From an uncultured Paracoccaceae bacterium (GTDB lineage: Bacteria > Pseudomonadota > Alphaproteobacteria > Rhodobacterales > Rhodobacteraceae): 64,000 bases of DNA. Every line of letters begins with the position of its first letter. Position 1 is the stretch's first letter. The notes beneath the pieces are model-generated. The model worked only from the letters and a program-made list of their open reading frames with translations. It was not told the DNA's origin and searched no databases. A program made the translations under genes and the position numbers. Shown one piece after another: positions 11,101 to 19,220 of the stretch. The stretch covers positions 1 to 64,000 of the forward strand of contig CALJZN010000004.1 of assembly GCA_937983405.1 (NCBI GenBank). Reading direction: 5' to 3'.

Positions 11101-14100
11101 CACCGGCGGTTCGACGGCAGGTGGCAGGGGCAGCGGGCGGAAGGCGCGCGCGAACCGCCGACCGCCGCGCAGCGCGGCCTCGGTGTTGGCGGGGGTGGCC
11201 AGCAGCTCCTCCAGCACCTGCCCGGCAAGACGGTCCAGCGCCGCGGCATCGGCGGGCCGCGCGCCAAAACGCCCCTTCAGGCGCGGCGGCAGCGCCACGT
11301 CGAGCAGGGCGCAGGTGAGCCCCGGAAACTCGCGCGGCATCACCCGGGCCGGGCCGAAGGCCGCGGCCTTTTCGGGGTGCGCGAGCCGCTCGTCGCCCAC
11401 CCGCACGGCACCCGAGGTGACGAGGGTCAGATGCAGCGGCCGCGGCAGCCCCTCTTCGCCCAGCGCCTGGGCCAGGAAGAGCAGGCTCCAGAACCCCTGT
11501 TCGAGGTTGCGATGGAAGAACGACGATCCGGGGCGGAACGCCTCGCCCTCGGTCACCAGCCAGAAATGGGCGATCCGCTGCGGCGCAATGCCCTGCTGGC
11601 CAAGGTCGCCCAGCAGCAGGTCGTAGCCCTCGCGCCCGCGCTCGGGGGCCAGGGTATAGCTGCCGTCGGGCAGCCGGGCAAAGGCGTCGCCCGCCCGCAC
11701 CGCGACCACCCGGTGCCCCGCCGCCGCCAGCCGGGCGATGGCGCGGTCCGCAAGCCCCGCGGCATCGGCGAACACAAGCCAGGTCAGCGGCGCAAGGCCC
11801 GCAAGCCCGGTCTCGGCATCCAGCTCGGTCTCGGCCGCGCGCGGGCGCCAGACCGGGCGCCAACCCCAGGCGGCGATGTCGTCCTGCCGCGCGAGCGCGG
11901 GCTCGTCCGCCGGTGTCCGCGCCGCGCCGGGCTCGATGAAATAGGGCTTGCGCTGGAAGGGATAGCCGGGCAGCGGCACGCGACGCCGCCGCGCCTCGCC
12001 CCAGACCTGCGCCCAGTCCGCGGCGACCCCGCAGGCCCACAGCCGGGCGAGGGTGGTCAGATGCCAGGCATCGTCGGCGACCGCCTGCTCGGGGTGGCGC
12101 AGCGCCGGGACGACCTGCGCCGGACGCACCCCGTTGGCCTGGGCGAGCGAGGACAGCGCGCGGCCCGGCCCCATCTCCATGAACACCCGCCCCGGCACGG
12201 CGGCCAGCGCGGCCATCCCTTGCGCGAACTGCACCGTTCCGCGCAGATGCGCCACCCAATAGGCCGGATCGGTCGCCTCGGCCGCGCTCAGCGGCCGGCC
12301 CGAGCGGTTCGAGATCACCGGCAGCGCCGGCGGCGCCAGCCGCATCGTCCGCAGATGCGCCTCGAAGCGGGCCAGGATCGGCTCCAGCATCCGGGAATGG
12401 GCGGCGATGTCGATGGGGATGCGCGCGGTCTCCACCCCCTGCCCCGCCAGCCGTTCGGCCAGCGCGTCCAGCGCCGCCTGCGGGCCCGAGACAACGCAGA
12501 GCTCGGGCGCGTTCACGCTGGCCAGGTCGAGATCGCCCAGCATCGGCCGCAGCGCCGTCTCGGCCATCGGCACGCTCAGCATGCCCCCGGGCGGAACGGT
12601 ATCGAACAGCTGCCCGCGCAGATGCACCAGGTCGATGCCGTCCTCGAAGCCCATCACGCCCGCCAGGCAGGCGGCCGCGTTCTCGCCCATCGAATGGCCG
12701 ATCAGCGCCGCGGGCCGCACGCCCCACGACATCCACAGCCGCGCCAGCGCCTGCTCGACCATGAAGATCAGCGGCAGCTGCACCGAGGGCTTCAGCAGCT
12801 GGCGGTTCGCCTCGCCCTCGGCCCCCGCAGCGGGCAGCCACAGCGCGCGCAGGTCGTAGCCCAGCCGCGGCGCAAGATGCTCCAGCCCGCGGTCCATCCA
12901 GTCGCGAAAGACCGGCTCGGTCTCGTACAGGTCGCGGGCCATCCCGGCGTATTGCGCCCCGCCGCCGGGGAACATGAACACGACCTCGGGCGCCTCGCCC
13001 AGAACCTCGTGGGTGAACACCCGGCGCGGATCGCCCGTCTCGAGCAGCCGCGCGGCTTCCTCATGCGTTGCGGCCACCAGCACGCGGCGGTGGGCAAAGG
13101 CGCGGCGGCCTTCCTTGAGCGTCCAGGCGACATCGGCGAGCGGCTGGTCGGGGCTCGCGCGCAGATGCGCGGCCAGCCGGGACGCGGCGGCATCCAGCGC
13201 GGCGCGCGAGCGCGCCGACAGCACGAGCGGCTGGAACGGCCAGTCCGAGGGCTCGGCGGCGGGCAGGGCAGGCGGCGCCTCGACCACCGCATGGGCGTTG
13301 GTGCCGCCCACGCCGAGCGAGTTCACCCCCGCCCGCCGCGGCAGCGGCCCGTCCCAGGGGGTCAGCCGGTCGGCCACGCGGAAGGGGCTGGCGGCAAGGT
13401 CGATGGCCGGGTTCGGCGCCTCGTAGCCCAGCGAGGGCGGGATCACCCCGTGCCTCACGGTCAGCGCCGCCTTGATCAGGCTTGCCACGCCCGCGGCGGT
13501 ATCGAGATGCCCGATGTTGGTCTTGACCGAGCCGATGCGGCAGAAGCCCGCCTTGTCGGTGGTGGCGCGGAAGGCCTGCGTCAGCGCGGCCACCTCGATG
13601 GGGTCGCCCAGATAGGTGCCGGTGCCGTGGCATTCGACATAGCCCACCGTGTCGGCGGGAACGCCCGCAACGGCCAGCGCCTCGGCGACGCAGGCCGCCT
13701 GCCCCTCGACCGAGGGCGCGAGATACCCCGCCTTCGCCGCGCCGTCGTTGTTGACCGCCGTGCCCTTGATGACCGCCCAGATGTGGTCGCCGTCGGCCAG
13801 CGCGTCCTTCAGCCGGCGCAGCACCACCACCCCCGCGCCCGAGCCGAACACGGTGCCCTGCGCGCGATGGTCGAAGGCGTGGCACGCGCCGTCGGGCGAC
13901 AGGATCTCGCCCTCCTGATACAGATAGCCGCGCCCCTGCGGCAGCTCGACCGTCACGCCGCCGGCCAGTGCCATGTCGCATTCGCCGCCAAGCAGCGCCT
14001 GGCAGGCATAATGCACCGCGACCAGCGAGGTCGAGCAGGCGGTCTGGATGCCGATGGCGGGGCCCTTGAGGTCGAACACATGGGCCACGCGGGTGGCGAG

Positions 14101-14592
14101 GAAATCCTTGTCGTTGCCGGTGTGGCGCAGCAGGAACATCCCCACCTTGTCCACCAGGTCGGGGTTCGAGCAGAGGTTGAAGTAGAAATAGCTGCCCATG
14201 CCGCAGCCGGCCCAGACGCCCACCGTGCCGGCAAAGCGCTCGGGCGGGTGGCCGGCATCCTCCAGCGCCTCCCAGGCCACCTCGAGGAACTGGCGGTGCT
14301 GGGGGTCGAGGATCGCGGCCTCCTTGGCCGAGAAGCCGAAGAACTCGGGCTCGAAGTCGCGGTAGCCCTCGAGCGGGGCGGCGAAGGGCACGTAGTTGGG
14401 CGCGCGCAGCCGGGCGGGGCTTTCGCCCGCGGCCAGAAGCGCCGCCTCGGGCAGCCGGCGGATGGCGCACAGGCCGGCCGTCAGGTTGGCCCAGTAGTCG
14501 GCCACGCTTCCCGCGCCCGGCAGATGCGCCGCCATCCCGACGATCGCGATGTCGGTGTCGGAAACCGCGGTGGGGTCGGTCGCGTCGGTCAT
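8164..14592 (-). CDS. Modular type I PKS: KS-AT-KR-DH-ACP-TE
   Basis: A 2142-residue protein from the ATG at 14592; longer in-frame starts add no conserved sequence. The ketosynthase (about 12-440) has TACSTS with Cys186, His322 and His362. The acyltransferase (about 538-830) has GHSMGE with Ser634 and an IDIAAHS motif where malonyl or methylmalonyl signatures normally sit. The ketoreductase (about 1165-1370) has LLTGGFGGIA and the active-site Tyr1333/Asn1337. The dehydratase (about 1388-1670) has His1420 and HPALMD with Asp1592; its histidine motif is one residue longer than the usual HxxxGxxxxP. The ACP carries Ser1803. The thioesterase has GFSGGG (Ser1949), Asp1976 and His2106. KR before DH is not the standard order. 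With ACP-TE at the end, this is the terminal module. Five bp separate it from the glycosyltransferase downstream. Confidence 0.95.
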   Translation of the reverse strand: MTDATDPTAVSDTDIAIVGMAAHLPGAGSVADYWANLTAGLCAIRRLPEAALLAAGESPARLRAPNYVPFAAPLEGYRDFEPEFFGFSAKEAAILDPQHRQFLEVAWEALEDAGHPPERFAGTVGVWAGCGMGSYFYFNLCSNPDLVDKVGMFLLRHTGNDKDFLATRVAHVFDLKGPAIGIQTACSTSLVAVHYACQALLGGECDMALAGGVTVELPQGRGYLYQEGEILSPDGACHAFDHRAQGTVFGSGAGVVVLRRLKDALADGDHIWAVIKGTAVNNDGAAKAGYLAPSVEGQAACVAEALAVAGVPADTVGYVECHGTGTYLGDPIEVAALTQAFRATTDKAGFCRIGSVKTNIGHLDTAAGVASLIKAALTVRHGVIPPSLGYEAPNPAIDLAASPFRVADRLTPWDGPLPRRAGVNSLGVGGTNAHAVVEAPPALPAAEPSDWPFQPLVLSARSRAALDAAASRLAAHLRASPDQPLADVAWTLKEGRRAFAHRRVLVAATHEEAARLLETGDPRRVFTHEVLGEAPEVVFMFPGGGAQYAGMARDLYETEPVFRDWMDRGLEHLAPRLGYDLRALWLPAAGAEGEANRQLLKPSVQLPLIFMVEQALARLWMSWGVRPAALIGHSMGENAAACLAGVMGFEDGIDLVHLRGQLFDTVPPGGMLSVPMAETALRPMLGDLDLASVNAPELCVVSGPQAALDALAERLAGQGVETARIPIDIAAHSRMLEPILARFEAHLRTMRLAPPALPVISNRSGRPLSAAEATDPAYWVAHLRGTVQFAQGMAALAAVPGRVFMEMGPGRALSSLAQANGVRPAQVVPALRHPEQAVADDAWHLTTLARLWACGVAADWAQVWGEARRRRVPLPGYPFQRKPYFIEPGAARTPADEPALARQDDIAAWGWRPVWRPRAAETELDAETGLAGLAPLTWLVFADAAGLADRAIARLAAAGHRVVAVRAGDAFARLPDGSYTLAPERGREGYDLLLGDLGQQGIAPQRIAHFWLVTEGEAFRPGSSFFHRNLEQGFWSLLFLAQALGEEGLPRPLHLTLVTSGAVRVGDERLAHPEKAAAFGPARVMPREFPGLTCALLDVALPPRLKGRFGARPADAAALDRLAGQVLEELLATPANTEAALRGGRRFARAFRPLPLPPAVEPPVKPGATVLLTGGFGGIALTLAEDFARRGPVRLVLVARAGLPPRAEWAAQLRARAPFDPVARRIRAVERLEGLGAEVLPLAADVCNVEEMQAAVAAATARFGRIDAVIHAAGAVDDAPILGKAAAAVEAVLAPKLHGTQVLMGLFPDGATDLIVLFSSTSTVTAPAGQADYVAANAYLDALAQSRAGGRTRVVAIDWGVWAEVGMAAEAVAGRTGESPAPPVAPAGQPLLEAATFDDRGNRLFTATLDARRHWVLDEHRLPSGEAVLPGTAYLELAAEALAAQGEAGPFEIRDLTFFRPVQAGRAGARDLRVRLVRSDEGYRLEVRSDVTLDGRRGFALNAQGTLALAPGAAPPAPLDLAAIAARCDRGRAASDTGLPSAQERHLAFGPRWRVLRGVALGPGEGLARLALAPAFRGDPAAGWRLHPALMDIATGWAMALIPGWTDAHLWVPVAYGRVRVLRPLPAELVSHVRLRAHGAGAAAFDVTLADPEGAVCVEVEGFALHRLEGALAADPPRPDPREVEFPDAAAAQPLSPGEARLRETLALGIRPAEGPEAFARALATGLPQLVVSSIDLDALRAQAAAVPAEPAGGAAFERPELDSAFVAPRNDIERTLAGFWADLLGLAQVGVEDDFFALGGHSLIAVRLFAMIRKAFRVDFPISVLFEAPTIARCAALIAERIGAPAADGAAPPARAPARRFTHLVAMHEGEGGPRTPFFLVAGMFGNVLNLRHLAGLIGRDRPFYGLQARGLMGGEAPHDSLTEAAASCIAEMRQVQARGPWLVGGFSGGGLTAWEIAQQLEAAGEEVALLVLLDTPLPVRPALSRRDRALIKLAELRRKGPGYLAEWARARLAWEVRRRRGGPAPAPDHAFHNAAIEAAFRAALPRYAMRPWGGNAVLFRPPLDRHWAVSGGRWVSRQREYVYPDNDFGRFAPALRVIEVPGDHDTMVLEPNVRVLAARLRGLIAEAEGAAPAPLARAAE

Positions 14593-14710
14593 GGTCGGGT
14601 CCGCACTGGATCGGGTAGCAGCGCTAGCGGGCAACATTGACCGAAATGTGGAGAAAGGCGGCCATCGCAAGATGCCATCGCAGGACGGGGGGCGGCGCGC
14701 TGCCCCGCAC

Positions 14711-15763
14711 CTACCAATACCCCGGGCCGCCCCCGCGGGCCAAGCGCCATTGCGCGCCGAGATAGGCCGCGAGGTCCAGCGCGACGCCCGCCAGCAGCAC
14801 GGCAAGCCGCCGCGGGGACAGCGCCGCGCCCGGGCGGCGCGCCAGCCCCGCCAGGCGCTTGGTCAGGAAATGCGGCGGCACCCAGCCCCACCAGCGCGGC
14901 AGCTGCGCGCCCAGCACCCGGCCCAGCCAGCCCGGATCGGCCGCGGCCGCGGCAAGCTCGGCCGGGATCGCCTCCGCCCCGCCGGGCAGGGCGGAGAGAT
15001 GGGCAAAGACGGCCGCATTCACCGCCCCCCCCACGACGATCCGCGTCTGGTGGCGGATCAGCGCGCCGATCCGCCGCTCCGAGGCATAGACGTGATAGAG
15101 ACCGGGGTCGCCGTCGATCCGCCCGCCGCCGGGCAGGTCGGTGAACCGCCGCGTCATCACCATCGCGCGCACGAAGCCGTCCTCGACCGGCAGGCCCACG
15201 GGCAGATGGAAGCCCCGCGCAACGTCGGCCCGCAGCGCATAAAGCTGGCCGCAGAGCGCGCTGCGCCAGTCGTCGAGCGTCCCGCCGCCTGCGGCGATCA
15301 GCCGCTCCACCGGGCCCAGCCGCGCGCGGGCGCGCGCAAGGTCCTTGACCGGGCGGCTGGTGAAACCGTCGAGGTCGCCCCGCGCCAGCAGCGCCCGGAC
15401 GAGGCCCGAAAGCGTGCCGGGCTCGGGCAGGTCGATGTCGGCGTCGCAGAACAGCAGCACCGCGGCGCCGGGTCGCGAAAGGTCGTGGACGAAGGCGTTC
15501 CAGGTGCGCGACTTGCCGCCCAAGGCCAGCTCGGCCACCTCGGCGACGCCGGGCGGACAGGCGGCCAGCGCCGCGCGCGCCTGCGCCGCCGTCGCATCGC
15601 TGCAGCCGTTGGCCAGCACGACCATCCGCGGCGCCAGCCCGGCGGCGGCCCAGATGTCCTGCCGGGCCAGCGCGGCAAGCGTGGCGCCGATCCGCGCCGC
15701 CTCGTTGTGCGCAAAGACGCCGAGATCGACCGCGACCGGCGCCGCCGCAGAAGCCACCGGCAT
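14711..15763 (-). CDS. Family 2 glycosyltransferase
   Basis: A 350-residue GT2 protein. VFAHNEAARIGATL is the N-terminal nucleotide-binding strand and LLFCDADIDLP carries the DxD-type metal site. The C-terminal part has a hydrophobic stretch (LAVLLAGVALDLAAYL) consistent with inner-membrane association. The ATG overlaps the stop of the upstream membrane protein by one base (TGATG), so the pair is translationally coupled. Together they look like polysaccharide assembly genes placed ahead of the PKS. Donor and acceptor sugars cannot be read from the sequence. Confidence 0.88.
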   Translation of the reverse strand: MPVASAAAPVAVDLGVFAHNEAARIGATLAALARQDIWAAAGLAPRMVVLANGCSDATAAQARAALAACPPGVAEVAELALGGKSRTWNAFVHDLSRPGAAVLLFCDADIDLPEPGTLSGLVRALLARGDLDGFTSRPVKDLARARARLGPVERLIAAGGGTLDDWRSALCGQLYALRADVARGFHLPVGLPVEDGFVRAMVMTRRFTDLPGGGRIDGDPGLYHVYASERRIGALIRHQTRIVVGGAVNAAVFAHLSALPGGAEAIPAELAAAAADPGWLGRVLGAQLPRWWGWVPPHFLTKRLAGLARRPGAALSPRRLAVLLAGVALDLAAYLGAQWRLARGGGPGYW

Positions 15764-17256
15764 CACAGGAGCGTGCGCGGCCGGGCCGGCGCCGCCGCGG
15801 CCGCCGCCGGTGGCGCCGGCCCTGCCGCCCCCTGCCCGGCGCCGGCTGCCGCGGCCTGCGCCTGCCCCAGCAGCGCCCCCGCGATCAGCCAGGTGAGCGG
15901 CACCAGCGTCGCGTTCGGCAACAGGTCGATCAGGTTCGCCCCGAGGATCAGCGCCACTGCCCCCACGCCCGGGGGCAGCGCCGCCGCGGGCAGCCGCCGC
16001 GCCGCCCGCGCCAGCATCGTCAGCGGCAGCGCGAGAAGGCCGAACTCGGCAATGTACCCCAGCCAGCCGTAGATCCCGAGCACGATGATCCAGCGGCCGT
16101 CCGCGACCGTCAGAAGCCGGCCGTCCCAGGGGTCGTAGACATGGTTGCGCCCCCAGCCGCCCCAGCCGAACCAGGGCTTCTCGGCGGCATGGGCCAGCAG
16201 CACGTCCTCCATGGCAAAGCGGAAGCCGAGCGATCCGGCGCGGTCGGGGTCGAGCGCGGCGAACCGCTCGAGCAGCCACTCGACCGGCACCAGACCCGCC
16301 CCGCGCAGAAGCGGATAGGCCAAGGCGACCATCCCCAGCGCCGCGGCGATGCGCAGCTGCGTCCGCGGCGCGGCCAGCAGCACCAGCGGCACCACCGCGG
16401 CGGCAAAAACCATCGGACCCACCGTCTTGCCCAGCACCAGGGTCATCGCCAGCCACAGCATCGCCGCCACGGCCCGCGGCCGCTGCGCTGCATCCGACAG
16501 GCGCAGCAGCGCCGCCGCCGCCGCCAGCGCCATGAAGGCGAAGAACATCACCCACAGCGCATGCGGCAGAAAGACGATGGGGCGGAACCCGCCCTCGCGC
16601 ATCATCTGCAGGAAATCGTGCTGGAAGAAGCCGTAGACCCAGACGTTGAGCTGCGGGCTCAGCCGCACCTCGAGCAGCATCGGCAGCGAATAGGCCAGCC
16701 CCGCCGCGACCAGCGCCGCCAGCAGGTCGCGCATCGCCCCGGGCGCGGCCAGCAGCCGGCGGGCCAGGAAGAACGGCAGGATCAGGAACAGCTGGTTGGC
16801 GATCGCGGCGATCGAATCGTAAAGCCGCAGCGCCGGCAGGACGCGCGGCGGCTCGCCCGGGGGCCGCGGGTAGACCAGCGCCTCGCCGTTCGTCAGCACC
16901 GTGGCGACCGGGCTGACCACGAACAGCGCCAGCAGCAGGATCGCCACCGGCGGCAGCGGCCGGCCCGGCCCCTCGGGCCAGCCGGCGTTGCCGTCGGGCG
17001 CGGCGCCGGGCCGCGCGGCCCGTGCCCGCGCCGCGCCATGGGCGAGGGCCGCGCCCACCATCGCGCAGAGGTTGGGCAGCGTCTCCTTGTTCAGCGCGGG
17101 CAGCGCGGGCAGGTTGAACTCGGCCGTCGGCGGCAGGACAAGATAGCCCGCCAGCACCGTCCAGATCAGCGCCCGCCCGGGCGGCAGCCGCGCGAACAGG
17201 ATCGCCGCCACCGCCGGCCAGGCCATGAGCATCAGATAGGCAAACCCGTTCGGCAT
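15763..17256 (-). CDS. O-antigen ligase/polymerase-like membrane protein
   Basis: A 497-residue protein from ATG at 17256, with about ten to twelve hydrophobic segments separated by Arg-rich turns. A large periplasmic-type loop with FGWGGWGRNHVYDPWDG lies in the second half, typical of the Wzy/WaaL-like family. Such proteins polymerise repeat units or transfer glycan chains in the periplasm. The C-terminal 35 residues are low-complexity Ala/Pro/Gly. It is first in the leftward series that continues into the glycosyltransferase. Family assignment rests on topology and the aromatic loop, so ligase versus polymerase is undecided. Confidence 0.78.
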   Translation of the reverse strand: MPNGFAYLMLMAWPAVAAILFARLPPGRALIWTVLAGYLVLPPTAEFNLPALPALNKETLPNLCAMVGAALAHGAARARAARPGAAPDGNAGWPEGPGRPLPPVAILLLALFVVSPVATVLTNGEALVYPRPPGEPPRVLPALRLYDSIAAIANQLFLILPFFLARRLLAAPGAMRDLLAALVAAGLAYSLPMLLEVRLSPQLNVWVYGFFQHDFLQMMREGGFRPIVFLPHALWVMFFAFMALAAAAALLRLSDAAQRPRAVAAMLWLAMTLVLGKTVGPMVFAAAVVPLVLLAAPRTQLRIAAALGMVALAYPLLRGAGLVPVEWLLERFAALDPDRAGSLGFRFAMEDVLLAHAAEKPWFGWGGWGRNHVYDPWDGRLLTVADGRWIIVLGIYGWLGYIAEFGLLALPLTMLARAARRLPAAALPPGVGAVALILGANLIDLLPNATLVPLTWLIAGALLGQAQAAAAGAGQGAAGPAPPAAAAAAPARPRTLL

Positions 17257-17448
17257 CGCACCCGCATAGCCAAAGGCGCTGTCCGGGGCAACCGGACCGC
17301 GCCGATGTTCCCCCACCGCTCGGCAGCCTCGCAGCCGGGAACCGCGCTGTCGCGCCCTGCCCCGCCGCCGATCCGGGCGTTGCGGCCGGGCGGACACAGC
17401 GGCACCCGCCAGCGCCCCCCGGGGGTTTCACGGCCCACGACCGCGTGG

Positions 17449-17477
17449 AATATGTGCCCCCGGATGAAGCGGCACAA
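17449..17477 (-). promoter_or_regulatory. Candidate promoter for the leftward glycan/PKS series
   Basis: TTGTGC and CATATT are separated by 17 bp, reading leftward, about 190 bp before the membrane-protein start. A second candidate, TTGCCC-17-TATGCG at 17286-17291/17263-17268, would give an almost leaderless mRNA. Both are inspection-only matches to the sigma-70 consensus in a 258-bp divergent region that otherwise shows no gene. Confidence 0.35.
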
Positions 17478-17514
17478 CGGGGCGCCCCGGAACCCGGGGG
17501 GCAGGAGAGGACGC

Positions 17515-18294
17515 TTGGAGTTCCGGTTCGGCACCACCCGCGTGCGGATCACCCAGCCCGACCGCGCGGCGCTGCTGGCCGAGGTCGCCGGGCGGCTGGC
17601 ACGGGGCGAGGGCTTTGCCCTGGCCACCCTCAACCTCGACCATCTGGTGAAGCTCGGCCGCGACCCCGCTTTCGCCGCGGCCTATGCGGCGCACGACCTC
17701 GTGGTGGCCGACGGCCATCCGGTGGTCTGGCTGTCGCGGCTGGCCCGGCGGCCGGTGGCGCTGGTGCCGGGCTCGGACCTCGTGCTGCCGCTGGCGCGGC
17801 TGGCGGCGGCGGCCGGCCTGCCGGTGGCGCTGGTGGGGGCGACGGCGCCGGCGCTCGAGGCCGCCGCGGCGCGCATGGCGGCCGAGGTGCCGGGGCTGGC
17901 CGTGGCCCTGCGCCTGGCCCCGCCCATGGGCCTTGACCCCGACGGGCCCGCGGCCGACGCGGTGCTGGCGGCGATCGCGGCGGCCGGCGCGCGGCTGGTG
18001 TTCCTTGCCCTCGGCGCGCCGAAGCAGGAGCGACTGGCGGCGCGCGGCCGGGCGCGGCTGCCGGGCGTGGGCTTCGCCTCGGTCGGGGCGGGGCTGGACT
18101 TTCTGGCCGGAACGCAGCGGCGCGCGCCCCTCTGGCTGCGGCGGCTGGCGCTGGAATGGCTGTGGCGGATGCTGTCGGACCCGCGCCGCCTGGCGCTGCG
18201 CTATGTGCGCTGCGCCGCGATCCTGCCGGGCCAGCTGCGCGATGCGCTGCGTCTGCGGCGCATGGTGGCCGACGGGCAGGATGCGCGGGGGTGA
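17515..18294 (+). CDS. WecG/TagA/CpsF family glycosyltransferase
   Basis: A 259-residue protein. I choose a TTG start at 17515 because AGGAGAGG lies 4 bp upstream and the family homology begins there; no suitable ATG exists in frame. LATLNLDHLVKLGRDPAF, LVVADGHPVVWLSR, LVFLALGAPKQERL and SVGAGLDFLAG followed by RAPLWLRRLALEWLWR are the successive family signatures. These enzymes transfer N-acetylmannosamine-type sugars or glucose to lipid-linked intermediates in surface polysaccharide synthesis. It diverges from the membrane protein/glycosyltransferase pair and so probably belongs to the same glycan pathway. Its stop codon overlaps the 3' end of the SRP RNA on the other strand. Confidence 0.9.
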   Translation: MEFRFGTTRVRITQPDRAALLAEVAGRLARGEGFALATLNLDHLVKLGRDPAFAAAYAAHDLVVADGHPVVWLSRLARRPVALVPGSDLVLPLARLAAAAGLPVALVGATAPALEAAAARMAAEVPGLAVALRLAPPMGLDPDGPAADAVLAAIAAAGARLVFLALGAPKQERLAARGRARLPGVGFASVGAGLDFLAGTQRRAPLWLRRLALEWLWRMLSDPRRLALRYVRCAAILPGQLRDALRLRRMVADGQDARG

Positions 18295-18388
18295 GAGGCT
18301 GGACAACGACCCAAGCGGGGCTCGTTACGGCTGCTTCCTTCCGGACCTGACCGGGTTGGCGAGGCGCCTGCCCGCGCCAACCTCTCGC
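18293..18388 (-). ncRNA. ffs: Signal recognition particle RNA (4.5S, small bacterial type)
   Basis: The minus strand contains the near-invariant 4.5S apical core (within 18330-18352: GGUCAGGUCCGGAAGGAAGC). The ends form a terminal helix: GAGAGGUUGG (18386-18377) pairs with CCAGCCUCUC (18302-18293), with one U-G pair. Total length is about 96 nt, as expected for the Alu-less bacterial RNA that binds Ffh and targets membrane-protein ribosomes. The 3' end overlaps the last two bases of the convergent WecG-type gene's stop codon. Exact ends are estimated from the helix and the promoter. Confidence 0.95.
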
Positions 18389-18393
18389 CCGAC

Positions 18394-18422
18394 AAGGTAG
18401 TCTCGGCCTGTCCGCAGCGCAA
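18394..18422 (-). promoter_or_regulatory. Promoter of the SRP RNA gene
   Basis: TTGCGC (18422-18417) and TACCTT (18399-18394) are 17 bp apart, reading leftward. The expected start is about G18388, which coincides with the 5' end of the RNA predicted from its terminal helix. Confidence 0.65.
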
Positions 18423-18429
18423 GGGGGGC

Positions 18430-19220
18430 GCCCCGGGCAGCGACGGGCCCAGTGCTGCGGGCGCTCGGCCCAGCCGGCAAAGATCCGCTCCAGCGCCACG
18501 ACGACGCAGTAACGCAGGATGCCCTGCGCGGCGAGCGCGATGAGGACCGCAAACATCAGCGGATCGTCCGCGTTGATGCGCCCCGAATCGAACAGCGCCC
18601 CGGGGCCGCGGTTGAGGGGCGGAGACGATCTCCATCGGGTGCGTCCCGATGAAGGCGAGCGTGACGGCCACCTTCAGCGCGCCGAAGACCTCGGGCAGCG
18701 TCTTGGGCAGGGCGATCTTCCAGAAGCTCGTGAACCGCGAGGCGTCAGGCGGGCGCAGGATGTCGCGGTACTCCGGCTCGAGCGTGGACAGCCCGATGCC
18801 CACCGACACCGCGATCGGGAAGAACGAGATCAGGAAGGCGACGAGCACGGTGTTGAAGTCGTGCCGGGCCACGAACATCAGCGCGATCACCGGCAGCAGC
18901 GTGGCCTCGGGGATGGCGTTGAAGCCCACCAGCAGCGGATAGAGCGCGTCGCGCATGATGCGCGACACGCCCAGGATCATGCCAAGCAGGGTGTCGAACA
19001 CCACCGCGATGCCGAGGCCAGCGACGGTGCGCCACAGCGTCTCCCACCCCCGTTCAAGGAACAGCCGGCGAAAGCGCCAGAAGGCCGGCCAGAGGTCGGA
19101 CGGCGCCGCCATCTTGGATCTGGGCCAGCCGTTGACCCAGACCAGCCACTCCCGGAAGGCGAGGAACAGCGCGATGGCAGCCAGCGGCACCGCGAGTCTC
19201 TGAACCGCAAGGCGGGTCAT
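18430..19220 (-). pseudogene. Frameshifted ABC permease (SsuC/TauC type)
   Basis: The frame opens with ATG at 19220 (overlapping the ATPase stop as ATGA) and encodes a BPD_transp_1 permease through TLAFIGTHPMEIVS. Around 18612-18626 the homology leaves this frame. It resumes in the next one as LNRGPGALFDSGRIN followed by DDPLMFAVLIALAAQGIL, which matches the normal C-terminal end of SsuC-like permeases. One base has therefore been lost or two gained. No stop appears near the expected C-terminus; the frame would run into the SRP RNA gene. The product cannot be a normal permease. Its ATPase and binding-protein partners are also broken, which argues for real decay over a single sequencing error. 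Confidence 0.82.

Noticed and set aside
8275..14640. 2121-codon open frame on the plus strand
   Set aside because: Antisense shadow of the PKS, with no recognisable motif over its whole length.
17630..18556. 308-codon leftward frame beginning MFAVLIALAAQGIL
   Set aside because: Only its first 40 codons are real (shifted permease C-terminus); the rest runs antisense through the SRP RNA and the WecG-type gene.
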